Shown: positions 9,209 through 19,015 of the stretch, piece after piece
Position numbering within the stretch: position 1 is the stretch's first letter
Layout: each line of letters starts with the position of its first letter
DNA from: Streptomyces sp. NBC_01723
GTDB lineage: Bacteria > Actinomycetota > Actinomycetes > Streptomycetales > Streptomycetaceae
Reading direction: 5' to 3'
DNA: 64,000 nucleotides
Assembly (NCBI RefSeq): GCF_036246005.1
Contig: NZ_CP109171.1
Location: 8,544,001 to 8,608,000 of the forward strand
Translations under genes and position numbers: made by a program
The notes under the pieces: model-generated
Database searches by the model: none
What the model saw: the letters and a program-made list of their open reading frames with translations, nothing else
Told to the model about the DNA's origin: nothing

Positions 9209-10516
9209 CTATGCCCGCCGCAGCGCGGAGCCGCCCGCGAAGCGTGCTGCGGAGCCCAACTCCTCCTCGATACGGATCAGCTGGTTGTACTTCGCCGTCC
9301 GGTCGGAGCGGGAGAGCGACCCGGTCTTGATCTGACCGCACCCGGTCGCCACCGCGAGGTCCGCGATCGTGGTGTCCTCCGTCTCGCCCGAGCGGTGCGA
9401 CATGACGGCCGTCCAGCCCGCCTGGTGGGCCGTGGTCACCGCGGCCAGAGCCTCCGTCAGGGTCCCGATCTGGTTGACCTTGACCAGGACGGAGTTGCCG
9501 ACGCCGGTGCGGATCCCCTCGCGCAGCAGCGTCTCGTCGGTGCAGAACACGTCGTCGCCGGTGAGCTGGCAGCGGTCGCCGACGCGGGCGGTCAGCTCGC
9601 GCCACCCGTCCAGGTCGTTCTCCGCCATCGGGTCCTCGATGGAGACGACCGGGTAGGCGTCGATGAGCTTGGCCAGGTAGTCGGCGTGCTCCGAGGGGGT
9701 ACGCCGCACTCCCTCGCCCGCGTAGTCGTACACCCCGTCGCGGAAGAACTCCGACGACGCCGGGTCCATGACCAGGCCGATGTCCGTGCCGGGGCGGTAG
9801 CCGGTGCGTTCGATGGCGGTCGTCACGAAGTCGAGCGCCTCCTCGGCCGTACGCAGGGCCGGTGCGAAGCCGCCCTCGTCGCCGACGCCCGTGGAGTGCC
9901 CGGCGCTCAGCAGGTCGCGGCGCAGGGTGTGGAAGACCTCGCTGCCCATGCGGACGGCCTCGGCGAAGGTGTCCGCGCCCACCGGGGCGATCATGAACTC
10001 CTGGAAGTCCAGCGGATTGTCGGCGTGGGCGCCGCCGTTGACGATGTTCATCATGGGCAGCGGCAGGAGGTGCGCGTCGGCCCCGCCCAGGTAGCGGTAG
10101 AGGGGCTGGCGGCGGGCCGCCCCGGCGGCCTTGGCGGCGGCGAGCGAGACCCCGAGGATCGCGTTGGCCCCGAGCCGGGACTTCGTGGCCGTCCCGTCGA
10201 GGGCGATCAGCGCGCCGTCGAGGCCCGCCTGGTCCGCCGCGTCCCGGCCGCGCACGGCTGCCGCGATATCGCCGTTGACGTGGGCCACGGCGCGGTCGAC
10301 GCCCTTGCCGTGCCAGCGTGCGGAGTCTCCGTCACGCAGCTCCACGGCCTCCCGGGCACCCGTCGAGGCCCCGGAGGGGACAGCCGCGCGCCCCAGGGAC
10401 CCGTCCTCCAGTACGACATCGACCTCGACCGTGGGATTGCCTCGGCTGTCGATGATCCGGCGGGCGGTGACGGTCTCGATGACGGCCGCGATGTCTTCGG
10501 CTGCCTGTGCGGACAT
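9209..10516 (-). CDS. eno: Enolase (phosphopyruvate hydratase), likely a second copy
   Basis: 435 residues covering the full enolase. Seen: [15 protein letters not shown] at the N terminus, the SGASTG loop, metal ligand regions ([31 protein letters not shown]), catalytic Lys in [15 protein letters not shown], and [17 protein letters not shown]. It interconverts 2-phosphoglycerate and phosphoenolpyruvate. The start is ATG with AAGGACCTCCC upstream. The gene is divergent from a MarR regulator across a tandem repeat array, and is not next to the cell-division or other genes that usually flank the housekeeping eno of actinomycetes. I therefore infer it is a conditionally expressed paralogue, to be confirmed by finding a second eno in the genome. 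Confidence 0.95.
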   Translation of the reverse strand: MSAQAAEDIAAVIETVTARRIIDSRGNPTVEVDVVLEDGSLGRAAVPSGASTGAREAVELRDGDSARWHGKGVDRAVAHVNGDIAAAVRGRDAADQAGLDGALIALDGTATKSRLGANAILGVSLAAAKAAGAARRQPLYRYLGGADAHLLPLPMMNIVNGGAHADNPLDFQEFMIAPVGADTFAEAVRMGSEVFHTLRRDLLSAGHSTGVGDEGGFAPALRTAEEALDFVTTAIERTGYRPGTDIGLVMDPASSEFFRDGVYDYAGEGVRRTPSEHADYLAKLIDAYPVVSIEDPMAENDLDGWRELTARVGDRCQLTGDDVFCTDETLLREGIRTGVGNSVLVKVNQIGTLTEALAAVTTAHQAGWTAVMSHRSGETEDTTIADLAVATGCGQIKTGSLSRSDRTAKYNQLIRIEEELGSAARFAGGSALRRA

Positions 10517-10598
10517 GGGAGGTCCTTCCCGTTGTCGTGTGCCGTGGCCCCGGCTGCGACGACGCTGGCGCTGAGCCCGACAGCCCAGACACTACAGC

Positions 10599-10662
10599 AA
10601 TGCTGAACAGTTTTGCTGCTCAGTTTTGCTGTGCAGTACTGCTGTGCAGTCTCGCTGTGCAG
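10599..10662. repeat. 13-bp tandem repeats between eno and marR-type gene
   Basis: Four head-to-tail 13-bp units (10611, 10624, 10637, 10650) close to TTTTGCTGTGCAG, with a partial fifth copy AATGCTGAACAG just before. The CTGTGCAG core contains a half-palindromic GCTG...CAG. It sits in the divergent promoter region and may be a multi-site operator for the MarR protein. Confidence 0.8.
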
Positions 10663-10704
10663 GTCAGGTGCACAGCGACGCTGGTCAGCGGGATAAAGTG
10701 CCGT

Positions 10705-11127
10705 ATGCCCACCTCGGAAGCCGCCGCCATCGCCGCCGAACTGCGCACCGCGATGGGAAAGCTGACCAGACGCGTCAAGCACGAGGACCGCATTCCGCTG
10801 GGTCAGATCGCCGTCCTCGGCGCACTCGACCGCGCCGGGGCCATGACCACCAGCGAGCTCGCCGCGGACCAACGCGTCCGCCCCCAGTCGATGGCCCGGG
10901 CGGTGGGTCTGCTCATGGAGAAGGACCTCGTCACCCGCCGCGCGCACCCCACCGACGGCCGCAAGACGCTGGTGGAGCTGTCGGACGCGGGCCGGGCCGC
11001 GCTCGAAGCGGAACGCAACCGCAGGGCCGGCTGGCTCGCACAGGCCATCGACGCCGGCCTCGACGACGAGGAACGGGCACTGCTGGCCCGGAGCACCGCG
11101 CTGCTGGAGCGGCTCGCGGACTACTAG
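10705..11127 (+). CDS. MarR-family transcriptional regulator
   Basis: 140 residues from ATG at 10705 (MPTSEAAAIAAELRTAM). It has the winged-helix order of MarR proteins: helix-turn-helix MTTSELAADQRVRPQSMARAVGLL, then the wing with LVTRRAHPTDGRKTLVELSDAGR, including the D-x-R signature of the wing. A C-terminal helix for dimerisation follows. It is divergent from enolase and the 13-bp repeats lie between them, so it probably represses enolase, itself, or both. The ligand is unknown. The longer open frame upstream runs through the repeats and is not used. Confidence 0.9.
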   Translation: MPTSEAAAIAAELRTAMGKLTRRVKHEDRIPLGQIAVLGALDRAGAMTTSELAADQRVRPQSMARAVGLLMEKDLVTRRAHPTDGRKTLVELSDAGRAALEAERNRRAGWLAQAIDAGLDDEERALLARSTALLERLADY

Positions 11128-11157
11128 GACGGGTATCGAAAGTCGGCCCCGCCCTGG

Positions 11158-12009
11158 TCAGGCTGGGTTCGCGTGCTCACCGGCCAGGAACGGACGCAGC
11201 AGTGTGAGCAGTTCGCGCGGGCGGTGCAGCGGAATGATGTGGCCGCAGTCCTCGATGACGTGTCCGGTGAGATCGTCGGTGAACGGTCGGAGCTGGCGTT
11301 CCAGCGAGGCGCCGACGGGCCGGGCGCCCACCGCCATCGTCGGCACCGTCAGGCGGGCGGTGGCGACCGCCCGCTTGATCTGTGCCGCACTCTCGGGCAG
11401 CGCCCGGTAGTACGAGAACGCGCGGCTCAACGCCTGGCGGCCGGTGTATGCGCGGACGAAGGCGTCCCGAAGGTCGGGGCGCACCCCGTCGCCGAGCGTG
11501 CCGGCGCGCAGAAACCAGTCGACGTAGTCGGCCTCGTGGCCCTGCAGCACGGTCTCGGCGAGGCCGGGCGCGGCGGAATGGAAGCCGAACCACCACGGCG
11601 GCCCGTCGGCGAGGAAGTCCTCGGCGCCGGGCAGCGTGCCCAGAAGGGACTCCATGACGACCAGGCGCCGGACGAGCCCGGGGCGACGCAGGGCCAGGAG
11701 GAAGGCGGGCGCGCTACCCGCGTCGATGCCCACCGCCGCGGCCGAGGACACGCCGAGCGAGGTGAGAAGCGCCGCGGCGTCCTCGGCCAGGGTGCCCGCG
11801 TCGTACCCGGAGGAGGCGCGGCTGCTCGCGCCGAACCCGCGCAGGTCCGGCGCGATGACGCGGTAGCGGCCGGACAGGTCGGCCATGACGTCCGTCCACA
11901 GCTCCCAGGTGTGCGGGAAGCCGTGCAGCAGCAGTACGGCCGGGCCCGATCCGGCGAGAGCGACGTTCAGTTCGACACCGTTGACGGGGACGCGCCGCAG
12001 TTCGGGCAT
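11158..12009 (-). CDS. Alpha/beta hydrolase (epoxide hydrolase/dehalogenase-like)
   Basis: 283 residues. The oxyanion-hole motif HGFPHTWELW lies near residue 29, and the nucleophile elbow VGIDAGSAP places Asp96 where epoxide hydrolases and haloalkane dehalogenases have Asp (their usual G-H-D-W-G is G-I-D-A-G here). DLRGFGAS precedes it and the C-terminal catalytic His is likely in EDCGHIIPLHRP. An acidic nucleophile argues against an esterase. The gene is divergent from an HxlR regulator, which probably controls it in response to an electrophile or aromatic compound. Substrate cannot be deduced. Confidence 0.85.
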   Translation of the reverse strand: MPELRRVPVNGVELNVALAGSGPAVLLLHGFPHTWELWTDVMADLSGRYRVIAPDLRGFGASSRASSGYDAGTLAEDAAALLTSLGVSSAAAVGIDAGSAPAFLLALRRPGLVRRLVVMESLLGTLPGAEDFLADGPPWWFGFHSAAPGLAETVLQGHEADYVDWFLRAGTLGDGVRPDLRDAFVRAYTGRQALSRAFSYYRALPESAAQIKRAVATARLTVPTMAVGARPVGASLERQLRPFTDDLTGHVIEDCGHIIPLHRPRELLTLLRPFLAGEHANPA

Positions 12010-12112
12010 GGAGAGGCTCCAGGTGGGTGGTGAGGAATGGTGACCTGGTCACGCTATGGAACTATCCTGGTCCGTCCAAGACGGCACTTTCCCTTCAGGT
12101 GGTGAGCCCTGA

Positions 12113-12526
12113 GTGACCACAACGAGGCCCGGCGAACCCGGCAGGCGGCCCGGTGAGCGGGGTGATCTGCTGGATCCGCGCTGCCCGGCCCGCCAGTTGC
12201 TCGACCGTATCGGCACCAAGTGGACGTCGATGGCGGTCAAGGTGCTGGCCGAGGTGGCTCCCGACGAGCTCCGTTTCGCCGAACTGCGGCGCCGTATCCC
12301 CGGCATCTCGCAGAAGATGCTGTCCGTCACCCTGAAGAGCCTGGTCCGCGACGGCCTGGTGGCGCGGCGCGTGGAACCCACCGTGCCGCCCGCCGTCCAC
12401 TACCGGCTCACCGAACTCGGCCTGTCCCTCGAAGGACCGCTCTCCGCCCTGCGGGTCTGGGCCGAGACACACATGCCGGAAATCGACCGCAGCAACCAGC
12501 TCGCCGACGAGTCGTCCGCCGGCTAG
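12113..12526 (+). CDS. HxlR-family transcriptional regulator
   Basis: 137 residues from GTG. The HxlR winged helix is clear: CPARQLLDRIGTKWTSMAVKVL, FAELRRRIPGISQKMLSVTLKSL, DGLVARRVEPTVPPAVHYRLTELG. A Cys at the usual N-terminal position (RCPARQ) is retained; in some members this Cys senses electrophiles. It is divergent from the alpha/beta hydrolase with about 100 bp between the starts, so that gene is the likely target. A dimer binding the shared promoter is expected for the family. Confidence 0.9.
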   Translation: MTTTRPGEPGRRPGERGDLLDPRCPARQLLDRIGTKWTSMAVKVLAEVAPDELRFAELRRRIPGISQKMLSVTLKSLVRDGLVARRVEPTVPPAVHYRLTELGLSLEGPLSALRVWAETHMPEIDRSNQLADESSAG

Positions 12527-12567
12527 ATCGCGGGCATGCCCCAGGACCACACCACCAGGAGGAACCG

Positions 12568-12957
12568 GTGCCGTACCCGCACCTGCTCACCCCCGAGGAG
12601 AAGCTCGCCGACGCGAAAGAGCTGTTGAGTCTCCCTCGCATCGTCGTGATCTGCGGCTCCACCCGCTTCATGACCGAGATGAACGAGGCCGAGCTGCGGG
12701 AGACCAAAGCAGGAAGGATCGTCGTCAAACCGGGCTGTGACGTGAAGTCGCCGCACGAACTCTGGTCCGATCCTGGCGAGGCCGGGGCGCTGAAGGTCCG
12801 ACTCGACGATCTGCACCGGGCGAAGATCCGGCTCGCCGACGAGGCGCTCGTGGTCGGCGACTACATCGGAGACAGCACCCGAGCCGAAATCGCCTACGCC
12901 CGGTCGCTGGGCAAGCCCGTGCGCTTCACGCACCCCGAAGTCGCCCCCGACGCCTGA
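12568..12957 (+). CDS. Small Rossmann-like protein, nucleoside 2-deoxyribosyltransferase-like fold
   Basis: 129 residues from a GTG with a strong GGAGGA site 7 nt upstream. After about 25 residues a beta strand and loop IVVICGSTRF resembles the substrate-binding start of nucleoside deoxyribosyltransferase/TIR-like folds; LVVGDYIGDSTRAEIAYARSLGKPVRF matches the second half, with the Glu in the ST-x-x-EI helix at the position of the catalytic Glu in that superfamily. Its length is short for a full deoxyribosyltransferase. It could equally be a nucleotide-binding protein of unknown role. It lies 41 nt after the HxlR gene and may be co-transcribed with it. Confidence 0.65.
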   Translation: MPYPHLLTPEEKLADAKELLSLPRIVVICGSTRFMTEMNEAELRETKAGRIVVKPGCDVKSPHELWSDPGEAGALKVRLDDLHRAKIRLADEALVVGDYIGDSTRAEIAYARSLGKPVRFTHPEVAPDA

Positions 12958-12998
12958 CCTTGTCGGGGTGGCTCCGTCCGCCGCCCACGCCGCCGGTC

Positions 12999-13029
12999 AG
13001 CGGGTGCCCGACCTGCCGGGGCACCCGCT
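12999..13029. terminator. Bidirectional terminator hairpin
   Basis: Perfect 11-bp stem AGCGGGTGCCC / GGGCACCCGCT with a 9-nt loop, between the convergent small Rossmann-like gene and pntB. Confidence 0.75.
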
Positions 13030-13042
13030 CCCTCCGCCACCG

Positions 13043-14488
13043 TCAGACGGCCCCGCGAACCCGTTCGCCGACCCTCTTCTCGGAACCGAGAGCCCGCAGT
13101 ATCTCCTCGACGCTCTGCTTGGCGTCGCCGAAGAGCATGCTGCTGTTCTCCCGGAAGAACAGCGGGTTCTGCACGCCCGCGTAGCCGGAGGCCATCGAGC
13201 GCTTGAAGACGATGACGCTCTCCGCCTCCCAGACCCGCAGCACGGGCATACCCGCGATCGGGCTCGACGGGTCCTCGGTCGCCGAGGGGTTGACCGTGTC
13301 GTTCGCGCCGATGACCAGCACGACCGACGTGTCCGCGAAGTCGTCGTTGATCTCGTCCATCTCCAGGACGATGTCGTACGGCACCTTCGCCTCGGCCAGG
13401 AGCACGTTCATGTGCCCGGGCAGTCGCCCCGCGACGGGGTGGACGCCGAACCGGACCTCGACGCCGCGCTCGCGCAGCCGCCGCGTCAGCTCCGCGACCG
13501 GATGCTGGGCCTGCGCCACGGCCATGCCGTAGCCGGGAGTGATCACCACCGACCGCGCCCCCGCGAGCAGCCCCGCCGCCTCGTGCGCCCGGATCTCGCG
13601 GTGCTCACCCTGCTCCGCGTCACCGCTCGGCGGAGCTTCCATGCCGAAGCCGCCGGCGATGACGGAGAGGAAGGAACGGTTCATCGCCTGGCACATGATG
13701 TAGCTCAGATACGCACCGGAGGACCCCACCAGGGCCCCGGTGACGATGAGCAGGTTGTTGTCGAGCAGGAACCCGGCGGCCGCCGCGGCCCACCCGGAGT
13801 AGCTGTTGAGCATGGAGACGACGACGGGCATGTCGCCACCGCCGATGGAGGCCACCAGGTGCCAGCCCAGGGCGAGCGCCAGGACCGTGACCGTCACCAT
13901 CAGAGGCAGGCTCGGACTGACGGTGAACCAGACCGTGAACACGGCGAACAGGGCCAGCGCGCCCAGGTTGAGGGCGTTCTTGCCGGGCAGCGTCAGGGGC
14001 CGGGACTTGATCCGGGCGGACAGCTTCAGGTACGCCACGACCGATCCGGTGAAGGTCACCGCGCCGATGAAGACGCCGATGAACACCTCGGCGTGGTGGA
14101 TGCGGATCAGATCGGCGGGGATCAGGGTCTGCGAATCGTGGGCCTCGACCTCCAGGTAGCTGTTCCAGCCGACCAGGACGGCCGCGAGGCCGACGAAGCT
14201 GTGCAGTACCGCGATCAGCTCCGGCATCTGCGTCATCTCCACGCGCCGCGCCTGCCACAGGCCGATCGCGGCGCCGATCACCGTGGCGAGCAGGATCAGC
14301 ACGACCGGACCGGCGGAGACGCTCTGCGCCGAGACGACGATGGTGGCGGTCAGGGCGAGGGCCATCCCCGCGATGCCGTAGACGACACCGGCGCGTGAGG
14401 TGCGGTGCTGGGAGAGGCCGGCCAGGCTGAGCACGAACAGCAGCGCCGCCACCAGGTCGGCCGCGCGGGAGGCGGTCATGGACGTCAT
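13043..14488 (-). CDS. pntB: NAD(P) transhydrogenase subunit beta
   Basis: 481 residues from ATG at 14488, whose codon shares one base with the pntA stop (TGATG). The N-terminal half holds about eight or nine membrane helices (domain II), with the proton-channel His/Asn region around [15 protein letters not shown]. The C-terminal domain III binds NADP(H): [63 protein letters not shown] and [19 protein letters not shown]. With PntA it forms the proton-translocating transhydrogenase that makes NADPH from NADH in the cytoplasmic membrane. The pair is intact and translationally coupled. Confidence 0.96.
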   Translation of the reverse strand: MTSMTASRAADLVAALLFVLSLAGLSQHRTSRAGVVYGIAGMALALTATIVVSAQSVSAGPVVLILLATVIGAAIGLWQARRVEMTQMPELIAVLHSFVGLAAVLVGWNSYLEVEAHDSQTLIPADLIRIHHAEVFIGVFIGAVTFTGSVVAYLKLSARIKSRPLTLPGKNALNLGALALFAVFTVWFTVSPSLPLMVTVTVLALALGWHLVASIGGGDMPVVVSMLNSYSGWAAAAAGFLLDNNLLIVTGALVGSSGAYLSYIMCQAMNRSFLSVIAGGFGMEAPPSGDAEQGEHREIRAHEAAGLLAGARSVVITPGYGMAVAQAQHPVAELTRRLRERGVEVRFGVHPVAGRLPGHMNVLLAEAKVPYDIVLEMDEINDDFADTSVVLVIGANDTVNPSATEDPSSPIAGMPVLRVWEAESVIVFKRSMASGYAGVQNPLFFRENSSMLFGDAKQSVEEILRALGSEKRVGERVRGAV

Positions 14489-16056
14489 CAGGACTCGCCT
14501 CTCGAGAACATGGACAGCATGCGGCGGGTGACGGCGAAACCGCCGAAGATGTTCACACTCGTCAGCAGGATCGCCACGATGGACAGCACGGTGACGAGCG
14601 TGCTCTCGTGCCCGACCTGCAACAGGGCACCGATCACCACGATCCCCGAAATGGCGTTGGTCACCGACATCAACGGTGTGTGCAGCGCGTGGTGCACCTT
14701 GCCGATGACGTAGTAGCCGATGACCACTGCCAGAGCGAACACCGTCAGGTTCTCGGCTAGCTGGGCCGGTGCGAAGGCGATCAGGAGGAACGTGATCGCC
14801 ATCCCGAGGCCGATCAGCCCGAAACGCCCGGCCGGGGTGAGCCGGGACTTCCTCGCGGGCACGGGCGCTGCCGTCGACGCCGCGGGCTCCGTCGCGGCCG
14901 GGGCGGCCGAGACGGCGACCGGCGGGGGAGGCCAGGTGACCGCGCCCGAGCGCACCACGGTCACGGCCCGCTGCACCACGTCGTCGAAGTCGACGACGAA
15001 CCGCCCGTCCTTGCCGGGGGTGGCCAGGGCGAGCAGGTTGACCAGATTGGTGCCGAACAACTGGGAGGCCTGGGCCGGAAGTCGGGACGCCAGGTCCGTG
15101 TAGCCGATGAGGGTCACGCCGTTGTCGGTCACCACGGTCCGGCCCGCGACGGTGCCCTCCACGTTGCCACCCTGCGCGGCGGCCATGTCGACGACGACGC
15201 TGCCGGGTCTCATCGCCGCCACGTCCGCGGCGGTCAGCAGGCGCGGCGCCGGCCGCCCGGGGATCAGGGCGGTGGTGATGACGATGTCCACGTCCCTGGC
15301 CTGCTCGTGGTACAGCTCGGCCGCGGCCCGGTCGTAGTCGGCGGAGGTCGCCCTGGCGTAGCCGTCGGTACTCGCCTCCTGGGAGGCGTCCACCGCCAGG
15401 TACTCGCCGCCCAGGGAGCGCACCTGATCGGCGACTTCGGGGCGCGGGTCGGTGGCCCGTACGACCGCGCCGAGGCTGGACGCGGCCCCGATGGCGGCGA
15501 GCCCCGCGACCCCGGCCCCGGCGACGAGGACCTTCGCGGGCGGCACCTTGCCCGCGGCGGTGACCTGCCCGGTGAAGAAGCGTCCGAAGGCGTGGGCCGC
15601 CTCGATCACCGCACGGTATCCGGCGATGTTCGCCATGGAGCTGAGGACGTCCATCGACTGGGCCCGCGAGATGCGCGGCACCGCGTCGAGGGCGAGCACC
15701 GTGACGTCCCGCGCGGCCAGCGCCTCCAGCAGTTCCGGGTGCTGAGCCGGCGCGATGAGCGCCACCAGCGCCGCACCCTCGCGCAGTTCGGCGATCTCCT
15801 CGCCCAACGGCGGGTTGACCTTCAGTACGACGTCGGCGGCCCAGGCCTCGCCGATACCGGCCCCCGCCTCCGCGTAGGCGTCGTCGGCGAACCCGGAGGC
15901 CGTACCGGCTCCCGACTCCACGACGACCTCGTAACCGAGGCCGAGGAGCGAGCGGACCGTGGCGGGCGTCGCGGCGACGCGAGTCTCTCCGGGTATGGAC
16001 TCGGCGACGACGCCGACGCGTTGCGGCGGATGGTGAGTGGAGTGGTGTCCAGTCAT
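14488..16056 (-). CDS. pntA: NAD(P) transhydrogenase subunit alpha
   Basis: 522 residues. Domain I (alanine dehydrogenase/PNT N- and C-terminal domains) carries the entry motif [16 protein letters not shown], the RQD-loop region and the NAD-binding fold [32 protein letters not shown], then [14 protein letters not shown] and [12 protein letters not shown]. An Ala/Pro-rich linker near residues 385-405 leads to a hydrophobic C-terminal part with about three or four helices ([19 protein letters not shown] onward). Many bacteria split this subunit into PntAA and PntAB; here it is one chain. It is the first gene of the pntAB operon. Confidence 0.95.
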   Translation of the reverse strand: MTGHHSTHHPPQRVGVVAESIPGETRVAATPATVRSLLGLGYEVVVESGAGTASGFADDAYAEAGAGIGEAWAADVVLKVNPPLGEEIAELREGAALVALIAPAQHPELLEALAARDVTVLALDAVPRISRAQSMDVLSSMANIAGYRAVIEAAHAFGRFFTGQVTAAGKVPPAKVLVAGAGVAGLAAIGAASSLGAVVRATDPRPEVADQVRSLGGEYLAVDASQEASTDGYARATSADYDRAAAELYHEQARDVDIVITTALIPGRPAPRLLTAADVAAMRPGSVVVDMAAAQGGNVEGTVAGRTVVTDNGVTLIGYTDLASRLPAQASQLFGTNLVNLLALATPGKDGRFVVDFDDVVQRAVTVVRSGAVTWPPPPVAVSAAPAATEPAASTAAPVPARKSRLTPAGRFGLIGLGMAITFLLIAFAPAQLAENLTVFALAVVIGYYVIGKVHHALHTPLMSVTNAISGIVVIGALLQVGHESTLVTVLSIVAILLTSVNIFGGFAVTRRMLSMFSRGES

Positions 16057-16492
16057 GTCCAGTCTCTCGTCGAGGCGTTGTTGCCGGGTTCCGTACCCAG
16101 ACGGGGGCGACCGGGCACCGAAAACGTGATCCCGGTCCGGCGCGTCGGCGCGGGCCGGCCGAGGGTTGGAGCCGCGGGACCGGCAGAAGGGAGCACGCCG
16201 TCATGCGCCATGCCGTTCCCCGACCACCCTCGCGCCGTACGTGAGCGGGCAGGCCCTGCCCGTCGTCACCCACGTGGCGGAAGGGGACCAGGGGCGGCTG
16301 GGCGGGCGACTCGCCCTGGTATATCGCCTCCGTCGACGCTCGCAACGGCGTCGTCCGCCTCGTGCCCGGCGGACAGCGTGCACCGCCCGAACACCCACAC
16401 CGTCTGACACCCGGCGAACTCGCCGCCCCGGCCGTATGGTGCGGAGCGCGTCCCGAGTGACTGGCCTCCGGGCCGGCCCGTAGGCTCGGCAC
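16057..16492. other. Intergenic stretch with possible protein remnant
   Basis: About 435 bp upstream of pntA. No intact gene. Around 16230-16440 on the plus strand, two different frames give protein-like pieces ([17 protein letters not shown], then [18 protein letters not shown]), suggesting a frameshifted relic of an unidentified gene. The pntA promoter should lie near its right flank. Confidence 0.3.
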
Positions 16493-16660
16493 ATGGTCGG
16501 GAAGCGGGTGCGGGACGAGGGTCGGGGGCCGGGGCGGCCGCGTGAGGAACGGGTCGATCGCGCGGTGCTCGACGCCGTGGTCGCCCTGGTGACGGAGAGC
16601 GGCCTGGCGGCGGTCACGATGGACGCGGTGGCCGTGCGGGCGGGAGTGAGCAAGCCGGCG
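16493..16660 (+). pseudogene. TetR-family regulator, 5' relic
   Basis: The first about 56 codons read [20 protein letters not shown], a basic tail, then [32 protein letters not shown], the standard TetR helix-turn-helix up to the point where [TI]IYRRW would follow. Instead the frame continues into Arg-rich nonsense, because the next bases belong to a different gene (acyl-CoA ligase 3' end). The ligand-binding domain is entirely missing. This is the left side of a deletion junction near 16655-16671. Confidence 0.8.
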
Positions 16661-16670
16661 GTCGACCTCG

Positions 16671-16919
16671 TCGGCCGTCGCCGAGGCCGCCGTGATCGGA
16701 TTGCCCGACGACGTGCTCGGCGAGGAGGTCGCCGCCGCGGTGACCCTGCGTCCCTGTGCCGCGGCCACGCCGGAGGAACTGCGGGAATTCGTCCGCGGCC
16801 AGGTCGCCGCGTACAAGTATCCCCGGATCGTCTGGCTGGTCGACGCCCTGCCGAAGGGGGCCACGGGCAAGATCCTCAAGCGGGAGATCGCGGCCACCCG
16901 GCAGGGAGAGCCGGGCTGA
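16671..16919 (+). pseudogene. Acyl-CoA synthetase/AMP-ligase, 3' relic
   Basis: About 82 codons of the C-terminal subdomain of an acyl-CoA synthetase: [38 protein letters not shown], then [14 protein letters not shown], which holds the conserved catalytic Lys of the A10 motif. The adenylation core (about 400 residues) is missing and there is no proper start. It is fused out of frame to the TetR relic just upstream. The gene ends normally at TGA 16917-16919. Confidence 0.85.
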
Positions 16920-17031
16920 CCTGCCACCTCCCGCGCAGGCCGTCCCCCTCACGCCGACGAGCAGCGGTCGTCTCCCGCCCACGGGCAGCCGTTCACGGCG
17001 GGGGTCGCGCCATTCGCCCTGACACGGACAG

Positions 17032-17060
17032 GCGGTCGACGGCGGACCGCTGTCGACCGC
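17032..17060. terminator. Terminator-like hairpin
   Basis: Perfect 9-bp stem GCGGTCGAC / GTCGACCGC with an 11-nt loop, between the acyl-CoA ligase relic and the 3' end of the convergent PoxB-like gene. Confidence 0.6.
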
Positions 17061-17076
17061 AGGGGCGTTCTCCCGT

Positions 17077-18921
17077 CTACTTGTTCTCTTCGCTGCTGTC
17101 GTGGGGACCCGCGCCGGGCCGGTCACTGCGGTGGCGGCTGCCCGGCAGCATCTCCTGGACCTTCGCCTTGAGGCCCTGCCGGATCATGCCCTGCCGGTCG
17201 CTGTCACCGTGCAGGACCGCCGAGGCGGCGGCCTCGATCTGGTCCAGGGAGGCGTGCGGAGGGATGGGCGGCACGGCGGGGTCGGTGCGGAAGTCGATGA
17301 CGAACGGCCGGTCGGCGGCGAGCGCGCGGTCCCAGGCCGCCTCCACGTGCTTCGCCTTCTCCACCCGGACCCCGTCCAGGCCCATGTGCCGGGCGATGTC
17401 CGCGTAGGGCAGGTCGGGGATGTGCTGCGACGCCTCGAACTGCGGGGCGCCGGACATGGCACGCATCTCCCAGGTGACCTGGTTGAGGTCCCCGTTGTTC
17501 AGCACCGCGACGATCAGCCGCGGATCGGACCACTCGCCGTAGTACTTGGCGGCCGTGACCATCTCCATCATGCCGTTCATCTGCATGGCCCCGTCCCCGA
17601 CCAGGGCGATCGCCGGCCGGTCGGGGTGGGCGAACTTCGCACCGATGGCGTACGGCACGCCGGGGCCCATGGTGGCCAGGGTGCCGGACAGCGAGCCCCG
17701 CATCCGGCCGCGCAGACGCAGGTGCCGCGCGTACCAGTTGGCGGCGGAACCGGAGTCGGCGCTGAGGATCGCGTCGTCGGGCAGCCGCCCGTCCAGGGCG
17801 TGGACGACGTACTCGGGATTGACGGGCTCCGCGCTGACGGCGGCCCGCCGCTGCATCACCTCCCACCAGCGCGCGACGTTCTTCTCGATCCCCTCGCGCC
17901 ACGCGCGGTTCTCCTTGCGGTGCAGCCGGGGCAGCAGGCGTTGCAGCGTCTCGCGTGCGTCGCCGACGAGGTTGACCTCGAAGGGGTAGCGCAGGCCGAT
18001 CATGTGCGGGTCGATGTCGATCTGCACCGCCCTGGCCTGGTCCAGCTCCGGCATGAACTGCGTGTACGGGAAGCTGGAGCCGATCATCAGCAGCGTGTCG
18101 CACTCCTGCATCAGCTCGTAGGAGGGACGGGTGCCGAGCAGCCCGATGGAACCGGTGACGTAGGGCAGGTCGTCCGGGAGCGCGTCCTTGCCCAGCAGCG
18201 CCTTGGCCACCCCCGCGCCGAGCACGTCGGCCAGCTGCTCGACCTCGGCGCGTGCCCCGCGCGCCCCCTGGCCGATCAGGACCGCGACCCTCTCACCGGC
18301 GTTGAGCACGTCGGCGGCCGCCCTCAGGTCCTCGTCGGCCGGGACCGGGGCGTAGCGGCCCAGGCCGAGACTGGAGGGCACCATTTTGAAGTCGTGGGTG
18401 GGCGGCTCGTAGTCCAGGTCCTGGACGTCCGCGGGAAGGATGACCGCGGTGACCGTGCGCCTGGCGTACGCGGTGCGGAAGGCGCGGTCGATCAGGTTCG
18501 GCAGCTGCTCGGGCACCGTCGCCGTCTCGCAGAAGTCGGAGGCGACGTCCTTGTACAGGGCGGCGAGGTCCACCTCCTGCTGGTAGGAGCCGCCCATGGC
18601 ACTGCGGTTGGTCTGCCCCACCAGCGCGACCACCGGAACGTGGTCCAGTTTGGCGTCGTAGAGGCCGTTGAGGAGATGGATCGCGCCCGGCCCCGAGGTG
18701 GCCGCGCACACCCCGACCCGGCCGGAGAACTTGGCGTAGCCCACGGCCTGGAACGCCGCCATCTCCTCGTGCCGGGCCTGCACGAACCTCGGCCTGTTCT
18801 CCGCGCGCCCCCAGGCGGCCAGCAGGCCGTTGATGCCGTCGCCCGCGTAGGCGAAGACATGCTCGACATCCCAGTCGCGCAGCCGCTGGAGGACGTAGTC
18901 GGACACCTTCGTACTGGCCAT
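17077..18921 (-). CDS. TPP-dependent pyruvate oxidase/dehydrogenase (quinone), PoxB-like
   Basis: 614 residues from ATG at 18921 (MASTKVSDYVLQRLRDW). It shows the three-domain ThDP enzyme order: PYR domain with the catalytic Glu region ARHEEMAAFQAVGYAKF, a central FAD/Rossmann-type domain, and the PP domain with GDGAMQMNGMMEMVTAAKYY ending in NNGDLNQVTWE, the metal-TPP motif. GSFPYTQF and the FCETATVPEQLP region match PoxB-type enzymes more than acetolactate synthase. The reaction would be pyruvate to acetate and CO2 with electrons to quinone, or to acetyl phosphate if an oxidase. The last 35 residues are a disordered His/Ser/Gly tail. An SDR gene follows on the left-to-right side and faces the same way upstream. 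Confidence 0.88.
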   Translation of the reverse strand: MASTKVSDYVLQRLRDWDVEHVFAYAGDGINGLLAAWGRAENRPRFVQARHEEMAAFQAVGYAKFSGRVGVCAATSGPGAIHLLNGLYDAKLDHVPVVALVGQTNRSAMGGSYQQEVDLAALYKDVASDFCETATVPEQLPNLIDRAFRTAYARRTVTAVILPADVQDLDYEPPTHDFKMVPSSLGLGRYAPVPADEDLRAAADVLNAGERVAVLIGQGARGARAEVEQLADVLGAGVAKALLGKDALPDDLPYVTGSIGLLGTRPSYELMQECDTLLMIGSSFPYTQFMPELDQARAVQIDIDPHMIGLRYPFEVNLVGDARETLQRLLPRLHRKENRAWREGIEKNVARWWEVMQRRAAVSAEPVNPEYVVHALDGRLPDDAILSADSGSAANWYARHLRLRGRMRGSLSGTLATMGPGVPYAIGAKFAHPDRPAIALVGDGAMQMNGMMEMVTAAKYYGEWSDPRLIVAVLNNGDLNQVTWEMRAMSGAPQFEASQHIPDLPYADIARHMGLDGVRVEKAKHVEAAWDRALAADRPFVIDFRTDPAVPPIPPHASLDQIEAAASAVLHGDSDRQGMIRQGLKAKVQEMLPGSRHRSDRPGAGPHDSSEENK

Positions 18922-18983
18922 GCGAACCCGCTCCCTCACTCATCCCGGAGACCGGCTGGGTAACCGGGCCGATGAGCGGGAAA

Positions 18984-19013
18984 CACCGCCCGCCCGACCA
19001 CGTCCGGGCGGTG
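18984..19013. terminator. Terminator hairpin after SDR gene
   Basis: Perfect 9-bp stem CACCGCCCG / CGGGCGGTG with a 12-nt loop, immediately downstream of the minus-strand SDR stop. Confidence 0.6.
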
Positions 19014-19015
19014 CG

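Noticed and set aside
16230..16440. Protein-like pieces before the TetR relic
   Set aside because: Two frames are needed to read them and no family could be named, so only the region is described.
17101..18963. Plus-strand frame antisense to the PoxB-like gene
   Set aside because: Mirror of a well-supported enzyme; no recognisable motif.
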